The notes: generated from the letters alone by a model not told the origin. A stretch of DNA of 52,995 nucleotides from Pseudomonas sp. MN1F (GCF_009391885.1 NZ_VZII01000022.1:1-52995), one strand, 5' to 3'. Positions 1 through 11,614 are shown, counted from the first letter of the stretch. Translations and numbers: made by a program.

Positions 1-82
1 CACGCTGGGGCACATCAGCCCAGAGGCCTTCGAGGCCAGGATGTGTGCTTAAACCCGTGTCCACGGCTGCTGGGCAAGATCA
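1..82 (+). mobile_element. Right end of an IS3-family insertion sequence
   Basis: The window opens inside an insertion sequence. A transposase C-terminus ends at 50-52, and just after it comes GTGTCCACGGC..GGGCAAGATCA, ending in CA near 82. IS3-family elements typically end in CA, with a right terminal repeat directly behind the transposase stop. The left part of the element is outside the window, so neither the target duplication nor the exact IS name can be given. The next base starts an open frame that looks like the interrupted part of another gene. The boundary at 82 is inferred from the terminal CA. Confidence 0.6.
2..52 (+). CDS. IS3-family transposase, C-terminal end only
   Basis: Sixteen codons in frame 2 give TLGHISPEAFEARMCA followed by TAA. 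The pattern (RRHS)TLG-x-ISPEAFE is the usual C-terminal tail of IS3-family transposases (OrfB, DDE integrase core). The catalytic DDE residues lie upstream of the window. This identifies the family only. It cannot show whether the transposase is intact. Confidence 0.6.
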   Translation, partial: TLGHISPEAFEARMCA

Positions 83-980
83 ATTTTTCGTGAACAGGGA
101 CTCTTGGTCACCCAGCCTAAAGAATCACCCGATTTTCACATCGAGAATAGGCTGGGAGATGAGGCCTGGGTTGAAGCAGTGACAGCCAACCCGGAAGAGC
201 GGTATGAGCATTTTGGCGCCTCGCCGGTCCCCCCCACCCGCTGACCGACATGAGCGTTTCTTAGGAGCGGCTGCAGAAAGGTTTGCGAGGACCATCCAAA
301 ACAAATTGGACAAGCGTTACGAATCCCTACCGCACGTGGAGGGTAAGCCGCTCATTCTGGCCTTAGCCGATTTCCATGCGCCCAGTTCAATGCTGTGGAG
401 CAGGGAGTCGCTCATCAGCTATCTCTATGGCTTTGCAGTTCACTCATCTGCGCATCGTGGTACGCACCTGATAACTGTGGAGGAAGAGACATCTCTGCTA
501 TCAGGGCGCCCCAACGGCCTATTTACGCTAATGGAAAATGCCCATCTTTCAGCGGTCATTTTCACCAATGCCTGCACAGTGCCAAAGCTCAGCCGAGTGC
601 CGATCTCAGGTGGAGCTCATCTAGACGGGTACCGATACTTGCGGTTTGGTGAGTTTTTCGACCGTTCTCCGGGAGCATCACGAGGTATCCCATTTCTGTT
701 GGATGTAGCGTCCAGCGACTACGGTCAGCTCTGGCCGCAATATGGCTACGAGCCGTGGTCTGCTGAAGTGGAGGTATTCCATAACCCTATGGCACTATAC
801 CCGGTGCCTAATGAGTTGATACCAGAAGTCACCCACTGGAGAGAAGTAAACGGAAGAGTCGAGTGCGAATCTTTCTTTGATGTATCCATACTCCGATCCA
901 GAACACTCGTCCTCAGTGCAAACGCTAAGGTTCCGTCACTCGATGAGTTGCTGACAGCAGCCAGTCCTCCAGAGCTCTGA
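83..980 (+). pseudogene. Hypothetical gene cut by the IS and frameshifted in a C-run
   Basis: Two open frames join into one protein-like sequence. The first runs from the IS end to about 234 and includes DFHIENRLGDEAWVEAVTAN. The second starts around 231 and ends at the TGA at 978-980. They meet in a run of seven C (around 229-235). With six C the reading would continue as ASPVPPPADRHERFLG. The longest single open frame starts at ATG 204 (258 residues), but its first dozen residues are out of frame with the upstream coding sequence. I recognise no domain. The protein is soluble-looking with a PHVEGKPLILALADFHAPS stretch. Lost 5' end plus frameshift suggest a dead gene. A sequencing slip in the C-run is the alternative for the frameshift only. 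Confidence 0.5.
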
Positions 981-1169
981 CGGCGGCGGGGTGGCCGCAT
1001 CGTTGCCACGCAGGTAGATGAGAATTTCTCAGCAAGCTACCCAGCCAGGGGAAGGACATGAGATCCCCTGCGCAATTCAGGACCGTTGAAGCGTCACCTC
1101 TCTTCGGGTAAAAGCATGACCGTCATACAACGCTACAACAGCGTCATACCCGAGAGCATAGGAAGAAAA

Positions 1170-1697
1170 ATGTCGATCCAAGGACTAAAACGATACTTTG
1201 GAAACAAGATTCACGCAGTGATAATGATGGCCCCGCTTAAGCGGGAAATGATACGCCTCGGCATATGCACCCTTATGGCGATTATTCTGAATATCATCTT
1301 GTATACCGGCGTTGAAGTAGACGGCACCATCAAGCCGTGGGCAGAAACCCCGATAAAACTGTTTGCATCGTCGATGTTATTCGCCTTCATGATCAAGGCT
1401 TTTCTGCCAGTTCTCGGCTGGACGATACTGAAAGCAATGCTGTTGAGTGCGAACAATGCCTTCAGCGGCATACTGAGTTTTTTGGGCAATCAGTTCACAG
1501 GCGTCATGTACTGTACCGGAATTATTATGGGTTCTATCACGATTAAATTGTATATGGTTTCCGGGGTTTTAGACTCTGAGTTTGCTTATCTGTCCGCAAT
1601 CGTATTTGCTTCCGGGGTTTTATATTTCTATGTGCTGCAATGCGCCATTCAAAAAACAATGAGTCCGGCCCTGCGTACACCAGCAGTACCGCGTTAA
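1170..1697 (+). CDS. Unknown small membrane protein
   Basis: The protein is 175 residues from the ATG at 1170, which has AGGAAG four bases upstream. In-frame starts at ATG 1116 and TTG 1086 have poorer ribosome sites. Hydrophobic stretches at about residues 29-47, 66-90, 112-133 and 140-160 suggest four membrane helices. The N-terminus is basic. I recognise no family. The gene stands alone, with the broken gene upstream and a minus-strand unknown downstream, and no terminator or metal-type promoter was seen. Base use is more AT-rich than in the efflux genes, which fits an accessory origin. Confidence 0.6.
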   Translation: MSIQGLKRYFGNKIHAVIMMAPLKREMIRLGICTLMAIILNIILYTGVEVDGTIKPWAETPIKLFASSMLFAFMIKAFLPVLGWTILKAMLLSANNAFSGILSFLGNQFTGVMYCTGIIMGSITIKLYMVSGVLDSEFAYLSAIVFASGVLYFYVLQCAIQKTMSPALRTPAVPR

Positions 1698-1798
1698 ACC
1701 ACTAGGCTGTGACTATTCATCTCTGGTGCTCAGTAGGCGCTCGCTCTGCTGAACCCTCACCCATACACAACCATTAATGGACTGGCCCGCCTTCGACT

Positions 1799-2122
1799 TT
1801 ATGAAGAAGGCGAGCGAGCACGTGACTGATTGCGCATGTATTCCGAGATGAGACTTTCGAAATTGATGTCCGCCTCCTCAACGAGAATATTGACGTGACA
1901 GTACAGCTCTTCAGGACCTCTGAGATAATTGAAAATCCTTGATCTAACGATGCCGCAAACCCCTTCTTTGACCGCCGTAGAGGGGAGGTTGATAACATCG
2001 CCAACGCACGGGATAAGAGCTAGGCCATGGTCGCTGTTGAAGACAATGTCAGCTGGACAGGCATCAATGCTGGCATCGGATTGTCCTTGCGAAACCTGCT
2101 GATAATCAATGCTATACCTCAT
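1799..2122 (-). CDS. Hypothetical protein, 107 aa
   Basis: The 107-residue protein has no signal peptide or membrane segment. A GAGG element lies about eleven bases before the ATG at 2122. The composition is acidic and soluble (for example LVEEADINFESLISEYMRN near the C-terminus), ending in an Arg/Ser tail. I do not recognise the family. Its orientation matches the regulator gene at 2240-2914, but the 117-bp gap gives no firm operon link. It could instead be a spurious frame; the ribosome site and normal residue mix favour a real gene. Confidence 0.5.
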   Translation of the reverse strand: MRYSIDYQQVSQGQSDASIDACPADIVFNSDHGLALIPCVGDVINLPSTAVKEGVCGIVRSRIFNYLRGPEELYCHVNILVEEADINFESLISEYMRNQSRARSPSS

Positions 2123-2239
2123 GTACAGCCTACCTCATTTGTTGAGTGAGGAATCAGCGCCGCGGATCGTAAACAGAAACCTCAAGTTCGCAAGCGACGG
2201 GAGCATGTAGCGGATTTTCGGTACTAGAGAGCTTGGCAA

Positions 2240-2914
2240 CTATCGTTTTTCAAGCACATACCCTACGCCCCGAAGCGTATGTATCAGTTTGGTCTCGAAA
2301 GGGTCATCTATCTTGGCTCTGAGTCTTCGAATCGACACCTCTACAACGTTTGTGTCGCAGTCAAAATTCATATCCCAAACCTGCGAAATAATTTGGGTGC
2401 GGCTCAGCACCACACCGGTATTACGCATCAGGTAATGCAGTAACGCGAATTCTTTCGTGGTCAGGTCAATGCGCTGACCGTCCCTGAATGCCCTGTGCCG
2501 GCTCTGATCAAGCTCCAGGTCAGCGACGCGAATGACCTCTACGGATGCAGGGTGATCTGACCTGCGCATCAAGGCGCGAACCCGGGCCAGCAGCTCAGGG
2601 AACTCAAATGGCTTGATCAGGTAGTCATCTGCTCCGTTCTCCAGCCCCCGGACCTTATCCGCCAGCCGGCTTCTCGCCGTCAGCATCATGATACGGGAAG
2701 GGCAGTTTTTACGACGCAACAACTCAAGGACCTGCCAACCGTCCATCTCTGGCAGATTTATATCCAGGATAATCAGCTCATATTCGTGCTGCTTAGCCAA
2801 GAATAATCCATCTGACCCGGTGTGGACGCAATCTACGACATAGCCACATTCCGTCAGACCTTGACGCACATACTCCGCAGTTTTTACTTCATCCTCAATT
2901 ACCAGAATTCGCAT
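2240..2914 (-). CDS. Orphan OmpR-family response regulator, CzcR/CopR-like
   Basis: The 224-residue protein starts at MRILVIEDE, the standard family start. An ATG seven codons upstream (2935) is also open. The receiver domain (1-115) has E7, D8, phospho-acceptor D51, T79 and K101. The winged-helix DNA-binding domain spans about 125-222 with DMNFDCDTNVVEVSIRRLR. It closely resembles CzcR (23572-24246) and CopR (50538-51215) in this window, so its operators should be similar. No histidine kinase gene lies beside it, so it may be served by CzcS, CopS or a remote kinase. The gene reads towards 1799-2122 and away from the 49-residue ORF at 3121. Confidence 0.9.
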   Translation of the reverse strand: MRILVIEDEVKTAEYVRQGLTECGYVVDCVHTGSDGLFLAKQHEYELIILDINLPEMDGWQVLELLRRKNCPSRIMMLTARSRLADKVRGLENGADDYLIKPFEFPELLARVRALMRRSDHPASVEVIRVADLELDQSRHRAFRDGQRIDLTTKEFALLHYLMRNTGVVLSRTQIISQVWDMNFDCDTNVVEVSIRRLRAKIDDPFETKLIHTLRGVGYVLEKR

Positions 2915-3011
2915 GGGATTTTGTCTCGATATCACTGAGCAATTAACCGCGCACGCGCGCCGGCATTATTGAAAGGGATGGTAAATCAAAATGAGCGTGC
3001 CGGGGCTCAAA

Positions 3012-3049
3012 TGACGGATTTGTAATTTCTAGGTAATACAGTTGATAGT
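3012..3049 (+). promoter_or_regulatory. Metal-type promoter box before the 49-aa ORF
   Basis: The box TGACGGATTTGTAAT (3012-3026) is followed by 17 bp and GATAGT at 3044-3049. This is the arrangement found upstream of czcC, oprD and other metal genes here. It points rightwards, away from the orphan regulator, and the only coding candidate downstream is the short ORF at 3121. The predicted transcript would begin near 3056. Confidence 0.55.
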
Positions 3050-3120
3050 CTGGCGGTATATCTTGTCGCGGTTTGGGTTTGACAGTTGCGGGCCCTCTCT
3101 CCAGCAGGTGATTTGACCTT

Positions 3121-3270
3121 ATGAAGTATTGGGTTATTTTCTTCTTTGTGCTGGCTTCGTTCCGCTCAGATGACGGCGAGGTCGCTCACATTGAAGAGAC
3201 TGGTCATTGGTGTAGTCATGAACTTCACCGGCATGCGATGCGTACAATCGAACGCCTACTTGAATTTTAG
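3121..3270 (+). CDS. Small His/Cys-containing protein, 49 aa
   Basis: ATG at 3121 to TAG at 3268 encodes 49 residues. The N-terminus MKYWVIFFFVLASF is hydrophobic, either a signal anchor or a short membrane helix. It is followed by an acidic linker and a cluster GHWCSHELHRHAM with H29, C31, H33, H36 and H38, then an amphipathic tail. The cluster could bind a metal ion; that is inference. A metal-type promoter lies 70-110 bp upstream and an AGGTG sits about ten bases before the start. The ORF ends ten bases before a hairpin shared with the convergent porin gene. I recognise no family. It would be missed by any 60-residue cut-off. Confidence 0.5.
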   Translation: MKYWVIFFFVLASFRSDDGEVAHIEETGHWCSHELHRHAMRTIERLLEF

Positions 3271-3272
3271 GC

Positions 3273-3296
3273 AAAAAAAGGCGCCCAATGGGCGCC
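3273..3296 (-). terminator. Intrinsic terminator of the OprD-like gene
   Basis: A 7-bp GC-only stem GGCGCCC/GGGCGCC with a 3-base loop (3280-3296) is followed, reading leftwards, by seven T (3279-3273). It lies about 105 bases after the porin stop codon. On the plus strand it has no T-run. Confidence 0.8.
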
Positions 3297-3402
3297 AAAT
3301 ATCCACCTTTTACCAAAGGAGCACTTAAGCCACTCAAGGTGAATTCGTAATGCTCGTTTTACTAATAGGACCAGTTAATGAATAACTGGTCCAGTTAGCG
3401 AA

Positions 3403-4746
3403 TTACAGAATCGAAAGCGGGTACTCAATGATCACACGGGTTTCATCCAGATCCGATTCGAATGCAGTGGCACGTGTGGTTGCCTGGCGCAACCGGAAGG
3501 ACAGATCTTTTGCTGGACCGGTTTGGACAACGTATTTGACTTCGACGTCACGCTCCCAACGCTTCTGATTGTCGAGCGGGTTGCCGTTGTCATCAGTGCG
3601 CATGTAGAACTGGTTAGCGTTCGAGTAATCCGCGCCCGAGCCTCTGGCGTAGCGGGTCATGAACGTCAGGCCTGGAATGCCGTAGCTGGTGAAGTTCAGG
3701 TCATAGCGCAGCATCCAGGAACGCTCTTTCGGCGAGTTGAAGTCGCTGTACTGGATGGAGTTGTCGACGAAAATCGAGTCCGACTGACGCAGGTAGTCAA
3801 AATCGTCGTCGCCGTTGTTGCGCTGGTGCGACAGGGCTAGGGTATGGGCACCGTAACGCACGCCGACCTTGGCACTCCAGATGTTGTTGTCGAATTCACC
3901 CAGGCGCTTCTTACCTTCATCTACGGCTTTGTAGTAGTTGAAGCCACCGATCAGCGCCAGATCGTCGCTCAGCGGGTAAACCACGCTGGTGCCGGCGTAG
4001 TACTGATTCCAGACGTCTTTCAGCTGGCTGGCGTAGACGCTCACAGTCCAGTTGTCGTTGATCGAGTAGTCACCGCCACCGTAACCGATCCATGGCGAGT
4101 TGACCGGGCCGCCGTAGAACGTCACGAAGTTGTCGTTCAGGTTGCTTGAGAGCGGCTGGCTCATCGCATGCAGACGACCACCCTGCAGGGTGAGGCCTTG
4201 GATGCTGGTGTTCTCAACGGTCACGCCGCGGAAGCTTTCTGGCAGCAGGCGAGAGTCGCCGGATGCAACGACCGGAGTCGATGGGAAAACATCACCTACT
4301 TTCACGATGGTATCGAACAAGCGGACTTTGGCTGCGCCGCCGACCTTGGTGTATTCGTCGCGAGCTTCGCCCTTGTTATCAACGGGTAGCACGTCGAAGG
4401 AGCTACGGCCGCCGTTGCGCCCATCACCGGTGTCGAGCTTGAGGCCGATCATGGCGAAGGCATCAACGCCAAAGCCAACTGTTCCCTGGGTAAACCCAGA
4501 GTTGAATTTGCTGATGATCGCGTGCGCCCAGGCTTCGGAGTAGCCGTTGGTGTTGCCCTTGCCACTGTTATAAGTGGGGGCAGTGCTGTCGCGGTTATCA
4601 CGGTTGAAGTAGAAGTTACGGTTCAGCACTGTAAGGCTGCTGCCTTCAATGAAGCCTTCTGGCTTGTCTTCTGCCTGTGCCGAAATAGCATAGCTTCCAG
4701 ACAGCGCAGAAACTGCCGCCAAATACAGTGGTACTTTGATTTTCAT
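3403..4746 (-). CDS. OprD-family outer-membrane porin
   Basis: The 447-residue protein has a signal peptide ending SAQAED (cleavage near 25). It is followed by OprD-family sequence (PF03573): GFIEGSSLTVLNRNFYFNRD at the start of the barrel, then GTVGFGVDAFAMIGLKLDTG, SRLLPESFRGV, and beta-strands to the C-terminus. Family members are monomeric channels for amino acids or small organic acids. The substrate is not predictable here. AAGGAG precedes the ATG by eight bases. It is divergent from czcC with a metal-type box in its own promoter. In P. aeruginosa, CzcR represses oprD, but the box position here looks activating. A strong terminator closes the gene. Confidence 0.92.
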   Translation of the reverse strand: MKIKVPLYLAAVSALSGSYAISAQAEDKPEGFIEGSSLTVLNRNFYFNRDNRDSTAPTYNSGKGNTNGYSEAWAHAIISKFNSGFTQGTVGFGVDAFAMIGLKLDTGDGRNGGRSSFDVLPVDNKGEARDEYTKVGGAAKVRLFDTIVKVGDVFPSTPVVASGDSRLLPESFRGVTVENTSIQGLTLQGGRLHAMSQPLSSNLNDNFVTFYGGPVNSPWIGYGGGDYSINDNWTVSVYASQLKDVWNQYYAGTSVVYPLSDDLALIGGFNYYKAVDEGKKRLGEFDNNIWSAKVGVRYGAHTLALSHQRNNGDDDFDYLRQSDSIFVDNSIQYSDFNSPKERSWMLRYDLNFTSYGIPGLTFMTRYARGSGADYSNANQFYMRTDDNGNPLDNQKRWERDVEVKYVVQTGPAKDLSFRLRQATTRATAFESDLDETRVIIEYPLSIL

Positions 4747-4861
4747 CCGATGCTCCTTTGATTCACGGCAGTTTTTATTATGTTTACCGGCGCGGGTGTC
4801 GTTAATTGTTCTGACCAGGCGGCGCGCCTAGCGTAGCGCGAGCTCATATTTGCAGGCCGAA

Positions 4862-4899
4862 GATAACGGGGGGGTGATAGGAAAATTACAATTTCGTCA
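4862..4899 (-). promoter_or_regulatory. Metal-type promoter of the OprD-like gene
   Basis: Reading leftwards, TGACGAAATTGTAAT (4899-4885) is followed by a 17-bp C-rich spacer and GTTATC (4867-4862). Box and spacer start closely match the czcC promoter (AATTGTAATTTTC and CACCCC are shared). The start codon lies about 115 bases downstream. Confidence 0.65.
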
Positions 4900-5010
4900 T
4901 CTACCTGTTGTTCGGGCCTTCGCACCGCGTGTTTGCCATCTCCGTTGCTTGTAACGAAATCATCGTGTCGGGTTTGGTTTCCCAGTATTTTCGGGCATTA
5001 CAGGACATTC

Positions 5011-5048
5011 TTACGGAATTGTAATTTTCTAGCCACCCCTCTGATAGC
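5011..5048 (+). promoter_or_regulatory. Metal-type promoter of czcCBA
   Basis: TTACGGAATTGTAAT (5011-5025) plus 17 bp plus GATAGC (5043-5048). The 15-bp box is identical to that of the PtrA-like gene at 21024. It probably binds CzcR or a related regulator at the -35 position. The leader to the chosen czcC start is about 95 bases. Confidence 0.7.
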
Positions 5049-5149
5049 TACCGCTCATTAGAGTGCCATCACCTAATCAAGTGGGGCTTGGCAGCTGTTT
5101 CGGCGTTCTCGCCAAGCTTTATCGAAGTTTGTGCACGAGGACCATCAAA

Positions 5150-6421
5150 GTGCCCCGGTATAACCGCAATGTCTTACCCAAGACCCCCGTCTCGCCCTGG
5201 AAGATCGCTGCACTCTGTGCAGTCATCTCTGGGTTGATGGCGCCTGCAGCCCTTGCCCAAAGCATCAGCTTGCCCCAGGCGCTTTCGACGGCCATGGATG
5301 CCAACCCAGACCTGGCCGCGGCCAGGCAAGAAATTGGGATCGCTGATGGTGCTCGCAAGCAGGCCGGGCTTATCCCCAACCCCACAATCTCGTATGACGT
5401 GGAAGACACCCGTCGTAACACCAGCCAGACGACTGTCTCTCTCAGCCAGACCCTTGAGCTGGGCGGTAAGCGGGGGGCTCGTGTTGACGTCGCCACATAC
5501 GGGCAGACCGCCGCACAGCTTGAGTTAGACCGTCGCGTTAACGGCCTGCGTGCAGATGTCGTCCAAGCCTTTTACGCCGCGTTGCGGGCCCAGACAGGTC
5601 TCGACCTGGCCAAGCAATCTCTCGAACTGACTGAGCGCGGTCTTCGCATCGTCGATGGCCGTGTTCGCGCAGGTAAGTCGTCCCCAGTGGAGGCGACCCG
5701 CGCTCAAGTGCAACTGGCCGAAGCCCAGCTGCAAGTTCGACGTGCAGAAACGGAAAAAGCGACCGCTTACCAACAGCTCGCTCAAATTACCGGGAGCTCA
5801 GTCACCGTGTTTGATCGACTCGAATCGCCAACCCTCTCCCCGGGCTTGCCACCTCGCACTGAAGATCTGCTGGCTAAGCTCGACCAAACAGCAGAAATGC
5901 GTCAGGCCGTGGTGCAGATAGACAAGAGCGATGCCTCGCTCGGCTCAGAGAAAGCTCAGCGTATCCCGAACCTTACTGTCAGTGTAGGTAGCCAGTACGA
6001 CCGCTCTGTGCGCGAGCGGGTCAACACTGTGGGCCTGTCTATGCCTTTGCCGCTGTTCGATCGTAACCAGGGCAACATTCTTTCCGCTTCTCGTCGTGCA
6101 GATCAGGCCCGGGACCAGCGCAATGCTGTTGAGCTGCGCCTGCGCACCGAAACCCAAACCGCGTTGAACCAATGGTCCACCGCCATGCAGGAGGTCGAGT
6201 CCTACGACAAGACCATTCTGCCTTCAGCCCAACAAGCCGTAGAGACCGCAACCCGCGGCTTCGAGATGGGCAAATTCGGTTTCATCGAAGTGCTGGATGC
6301 CCAGCGCACCTTGATCGTCGCTCGTGGCCAATACCTCGAATCGTTGGCAGCGGCGACCAATGCGCGTGCGCAGGTGGAAAGGGTTTATGGCGAAGTCGGC
6401 TCAACCGCCGGCACTCGCTGA
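5150..6421 (+). CDS. czcC: CzcC, outer-membrane channel of the Czc pump
   Basis: TolC-type channel of a tripartite heavy-metal RND pump. I start it at GTG 5150 (423 aa), with GAGG ten bases upstream. This gives a signal peptide, WKIAALCAVISGLMAPAALA, close to the N-terminus. The open frame extends back to 5063, but that would bury the signal. Two OEP repeats (PF02321) follow, with LPQALSTAMDANPDLAAARQ opening the first and the long helices QAFYAALRAQTGL and EATRAQVQLAEAQLQVRRA. The C-terminus GFIEVLDAQRTLIVARGQYL is typical. It is first gene of czcCBA; 68 bp separate it from czcB. Confidence 0.93.
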   Translation: MPRYNRNVLPKTPVSPWKIAALCAVISGLMAPAALAQSISLPQALSTAMDANPDLAAARQEIGIADGARKQAGLIPNPTISYDVEDTRRNTSQTTVSLSQTLELGGKRGARVDVATYGQTAAQLELDRRVNGLRADVVQAFYAALRAQTGLDLAKQSLELTERGLRIVDGRVRAGKSSPVEATRAQVQLAEAQLQVRRAETEKATAYQQLAQITGSSVTVFDRLESPTLSPGLPPRTEDLLAKLDQTAEMRQAVVQIDKSDASLGSEKAQRIPNLTVSVGSQYDRSVRERVNTVGLSMPLPLFDRNQGNILSASRRADQARDQRNAVELRLRTETQTALNQWSTAMQEVESYDKTILPSAQQAVETATRGFEMGKFGFIEVLDAQRTLIVARGQYLESLAAATNARAQVERVYGEVGSTAGTR

Positions 6422-6489
6422 ACGGGCCAAACATTTTCTTCGGCACACAGCCTTGAACAAGCCGGTGCCTACGATCAGCAGGAGTAGCA

Positions 6490-7740
6490 ATGGATAACAA
6501 ACGCAAGATCGCCCTCGCGGTAGCCGCTGTGGCAGCCCTCGGATTTGGCAGCCTTGCCTGGAACAACAGTTCCGGACAGCAGGCCGCCAGTACTGCCGAG
6601 CATGGCGCTAACGATGGCCATGGCGACGAAAAGAAAGCCGCATCTGCCGCCAAAGAGGAAGGTGATGAGGGCCATGGTGAAGAAGGCCACAGCGAAGAGG
6701 GCGGTGAAGAAGAGGGCAAGCTGACGCTCAGCGCTGAACAGATCAAGGCCGCTGGTGTTGCCCTGGAAGCTGCAGCGCCTCGTGACCTCGGTACCGTCGT
6801 GAGCTTCCCTGGCGAAATTCGCTTCGACGAAGATCGTACTGCCCACGTGGTTCCTCGTGTTCCTGGCGTTGTTGAGGCTGTCCAGGCCAACCTGGGCGAG
6901 ACGGTCAAGAAAGGGCAAGTCCTCGCGGTAATCGCCAGCCAGCAGATCTCTGACCTGCGCAGCGAACAACAGGCCGCACAGCGTCGCGTCGAACTGGCGC
7001 GTGTGACCTTCGAACGTGAGAAGCAACTGTGGCAGGACAAGATCTCTGCAGAGCAAGACTACCTCCAAGCACGCCAAGCGCTGCAAGAAGCGGAGATCTC
7101 CTTGGCCAACGCCAAGCAGAAGGTCGGCGCAATCGGTGCCTCGGTTAACTCCGTTGGCGGTAATCGTTACGAGCTCCGCGCTCCCTTCGACGCCGTGGTA
7201 GTGGAGAAACACCTGACCGTCGGCGAAGTCGTCAGCGAGGCGACCAACGCCTTCATCCTTTCCGACCTGAATCAGGTCTGGGCGACCTTCGCAGTTCCGC
7301 CGACAGATCTGGGCAAGGTCACGACTGGCCGTGCAGTGAAAGTCTCTTCGCCTGACATGAACGTCGAGGTCGAAGGGAAGGTGGGTTATGTCGGCAGCCT
7401 GCTGGGCGAGCAAAACCGTGCAGCTACTGTCCGCGTCACCTTGACCAACCCCAACGGCGCCTGGCGTCCAGGCCTGTTCGTAAACATTGCGGTCACCTCC
7501 CAGACCGATCGAGTTGCCGTAGCGGTCCCTGAGCACGCTGTGCAGACCGTTGAAGACAAACCTTCGGTATTCGTACGCACCCCAGATGGCTTTGACACCC
7601 GCCCGGTAAAACTGGGTCGCCGCGACAATGGGTACGTGGAAATCATCGACGGTATTGAAGCCGGCGCCCAGGTAGCAACCAGTGGCAGCTTCACACTCAA
7701 GTCCGAGCTCGGCAAAGCTTCTGCCGAACACGGTCACTGA
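6490..7740 (+). CDS. czcB: CzcB, periplasmic adaptor of the Czc pump
   Basis: Membrane-fusion protein of 416 residues linking CzcA to CzcC. An uncleaved or signal-like helix at 6-25 is followed by a His/Glu-rich stretch at about 38-76 (HGANDGHGDEKK, then EGHGEEGHSEEGGEEE) that probably binds zinc. Then come the barrel-sandwich (GVVEAVQANLGETVKKGQVLA), a helical hairpin (about 150-215) and the beta-barrel (RYELRAPFDAVVVEKHLTVG). AGGAG lies six bases before the ATG. It sits 24 bp before czcA in the same operon. The His-rich insert supports Zn/Cd/Co rather than copper. Confidence 0.93.
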   Translation: MDNKRKIALAVAAVAALGFGSLAWNNSSGQQAASTAEHGANDGHGDEKKAASAAKEEGDEGHGEEGHSEEGGEEEGKLTLSAEQIKAAGVALEAAAPRDLGTVVSFPGEIRFDEDRTAHVVPRVPGVVEAVQANLGETVKKGQVLAVIASQQISDLRSEQQAAQRRVELARVTFEREKQLWQDKISAEQDYLQARQALQEAEISLANAKQKVGAIGASVNSVGGNRYELRAPFDAVVVEKHLTVGEVVSEATNAFILSDLNQVWATFAVPPTDLGKVTTGRAVKVSSPDMNVEVEGKVGYVGSLLGEQNRAATVRVTLTNPNGAWRPGLFVNIAVTSQTDRVAVAVPEHAVQTVEDKPSVFVRTPDGFDTRPVKLGRRDNGYVEIIDGIEAGAQVATSGSFTLKSELGKASAEHGH

Positions 7741-7758
7741 TGCGAACTGACAGGATGA

Positions 7759-10926
<3,168 letters not shown>

Positions 10927-10943
10927 CAGCCTCCGCTAAAGAG

Positions 10944-10973
10944 AAGCCCACAACACGTGTTGTGGGCTTTTTT
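10944..10973 (+). terminator. Intrinsic terminator of czcCBA
   Basis: A perfect dyad AAGCCCACAACAC/GTGTTGTGGGCTT (10944-10969) has a T-run to 10973. It starts 18 bases after the czcA stop. Confidence 0.9.
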
Positions 10974-11000
10974 GTTTAAAGTGAAGTAGATGCACTTACC

Positions 11001-11038
11001 TTTCAAAATTGTAAGTTTCTCGTCATGCCGGTGATGCC
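11001..11038 (+). promoter_or_regulatory. Metal-type promoter of the first DUF2790 gene
   Basis: TTTCAAAATTGTAAG (11001-11015) plus 17 bp plus GATGCC (11033-11038). It is a weaker match than the czcC box but has the same spacing. The spacer contains CGTCATG, similar to GGTCATG/C in the gtrA and eptA promoters. ATG lies 50 bases downstream. Confidence 0.5.
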
Positions 11039-11088
11039 TATGCATTGCTAAGGTTACGCCCGAGAAGTTTTGAAATTGAGAGGGTTTT

Positions 11089-11412
11089 ATGAAAAAGCTA
11101 ATTATCGCTGCTGCACTTGTTGTTTTCTCGGTGGCTTCGCAGGCCAACACTTTCTCCGAGAGCAAGCAGCTTCAATACACCAAGGAACACCAGACCGCAG
11201 TGGCCAAGTACGCGGAGAAAAATGGCAAGCCAATGCCAGAGATTCAGGATTACAAATATGGCATGAAGATAGACGTTGCGAAATTCGTACGTCAGTCGCA
11301 GGACCCCCGTACCTGCCAGGTCTATCCACGGTTGATGACCTTCGAGGACTCCCAGGGCACGCTCAAGACTGTTCGTTACTCGATGTATTCGCAATGCATC
11401 AACAACAAGTAG
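11089..11412 (+). CDS. DUF2790-family small secreted protein
   Basis: The 107-residue protein has a signal peptide (MKKLIIAAALVVFSVASQA) and the DUF2790 core: YAEKNGKPMPEIQDYKYGMK, then DVAKFVRQSQDPRTCQV and LMTFEDSQGTLKTVRYS, with two Cys in the mature part (RTCQV and QCINN). DUF2790 proteins are common in Pseudomonas, function unknown. Location between czcA and the P1B ATPase and a metal-type promoter suggest metal induction. A second copy lies at 24936. SD-like GAGAGGG precedes the start. A terminator closes the gene, so it is probably monocistronic. Confidence 0.88.
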   Translation: MKKLIIAAALVVFSVASQANTFSESKQLQYTKEHQTAVAKYAEKNGKPMPEIQDYKYGMKIDVAKFVRQSQDPRTCQVYPRLMTFEDSQGTLKTVRYSMYSQCINNK

Positions 11413-11447
11413 TAAACGATTTGAACAGAACAATTAGAGAATTCATA

Positions 11448-11474
11448 AATGCCAGGCAGTGCCTGGCATTTTTT
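11448..11474 (+). terminator. Intrinsic terminator after DUF2790
   Basis: Stem AATGCCAGGC/GCCTGGCATT with a 3-base loop (11448-11470) followed by T-run to 11474, about 35 bases after the stop codon. Confidence 0.88.
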
Positions 11475-11614
11475 ATTACGCCCGATACCCCATAGCTTCG
11501 AAATGTTAACGCCTGGGCTCGGGCAAACCGTGCAATAGATCTTAGCCAACCAACAGAGACGGCTCCCCAACTGCAGAGGGCAATTGGAAGCCTTGACCCC
11601 AGAAGGGACGAGTT

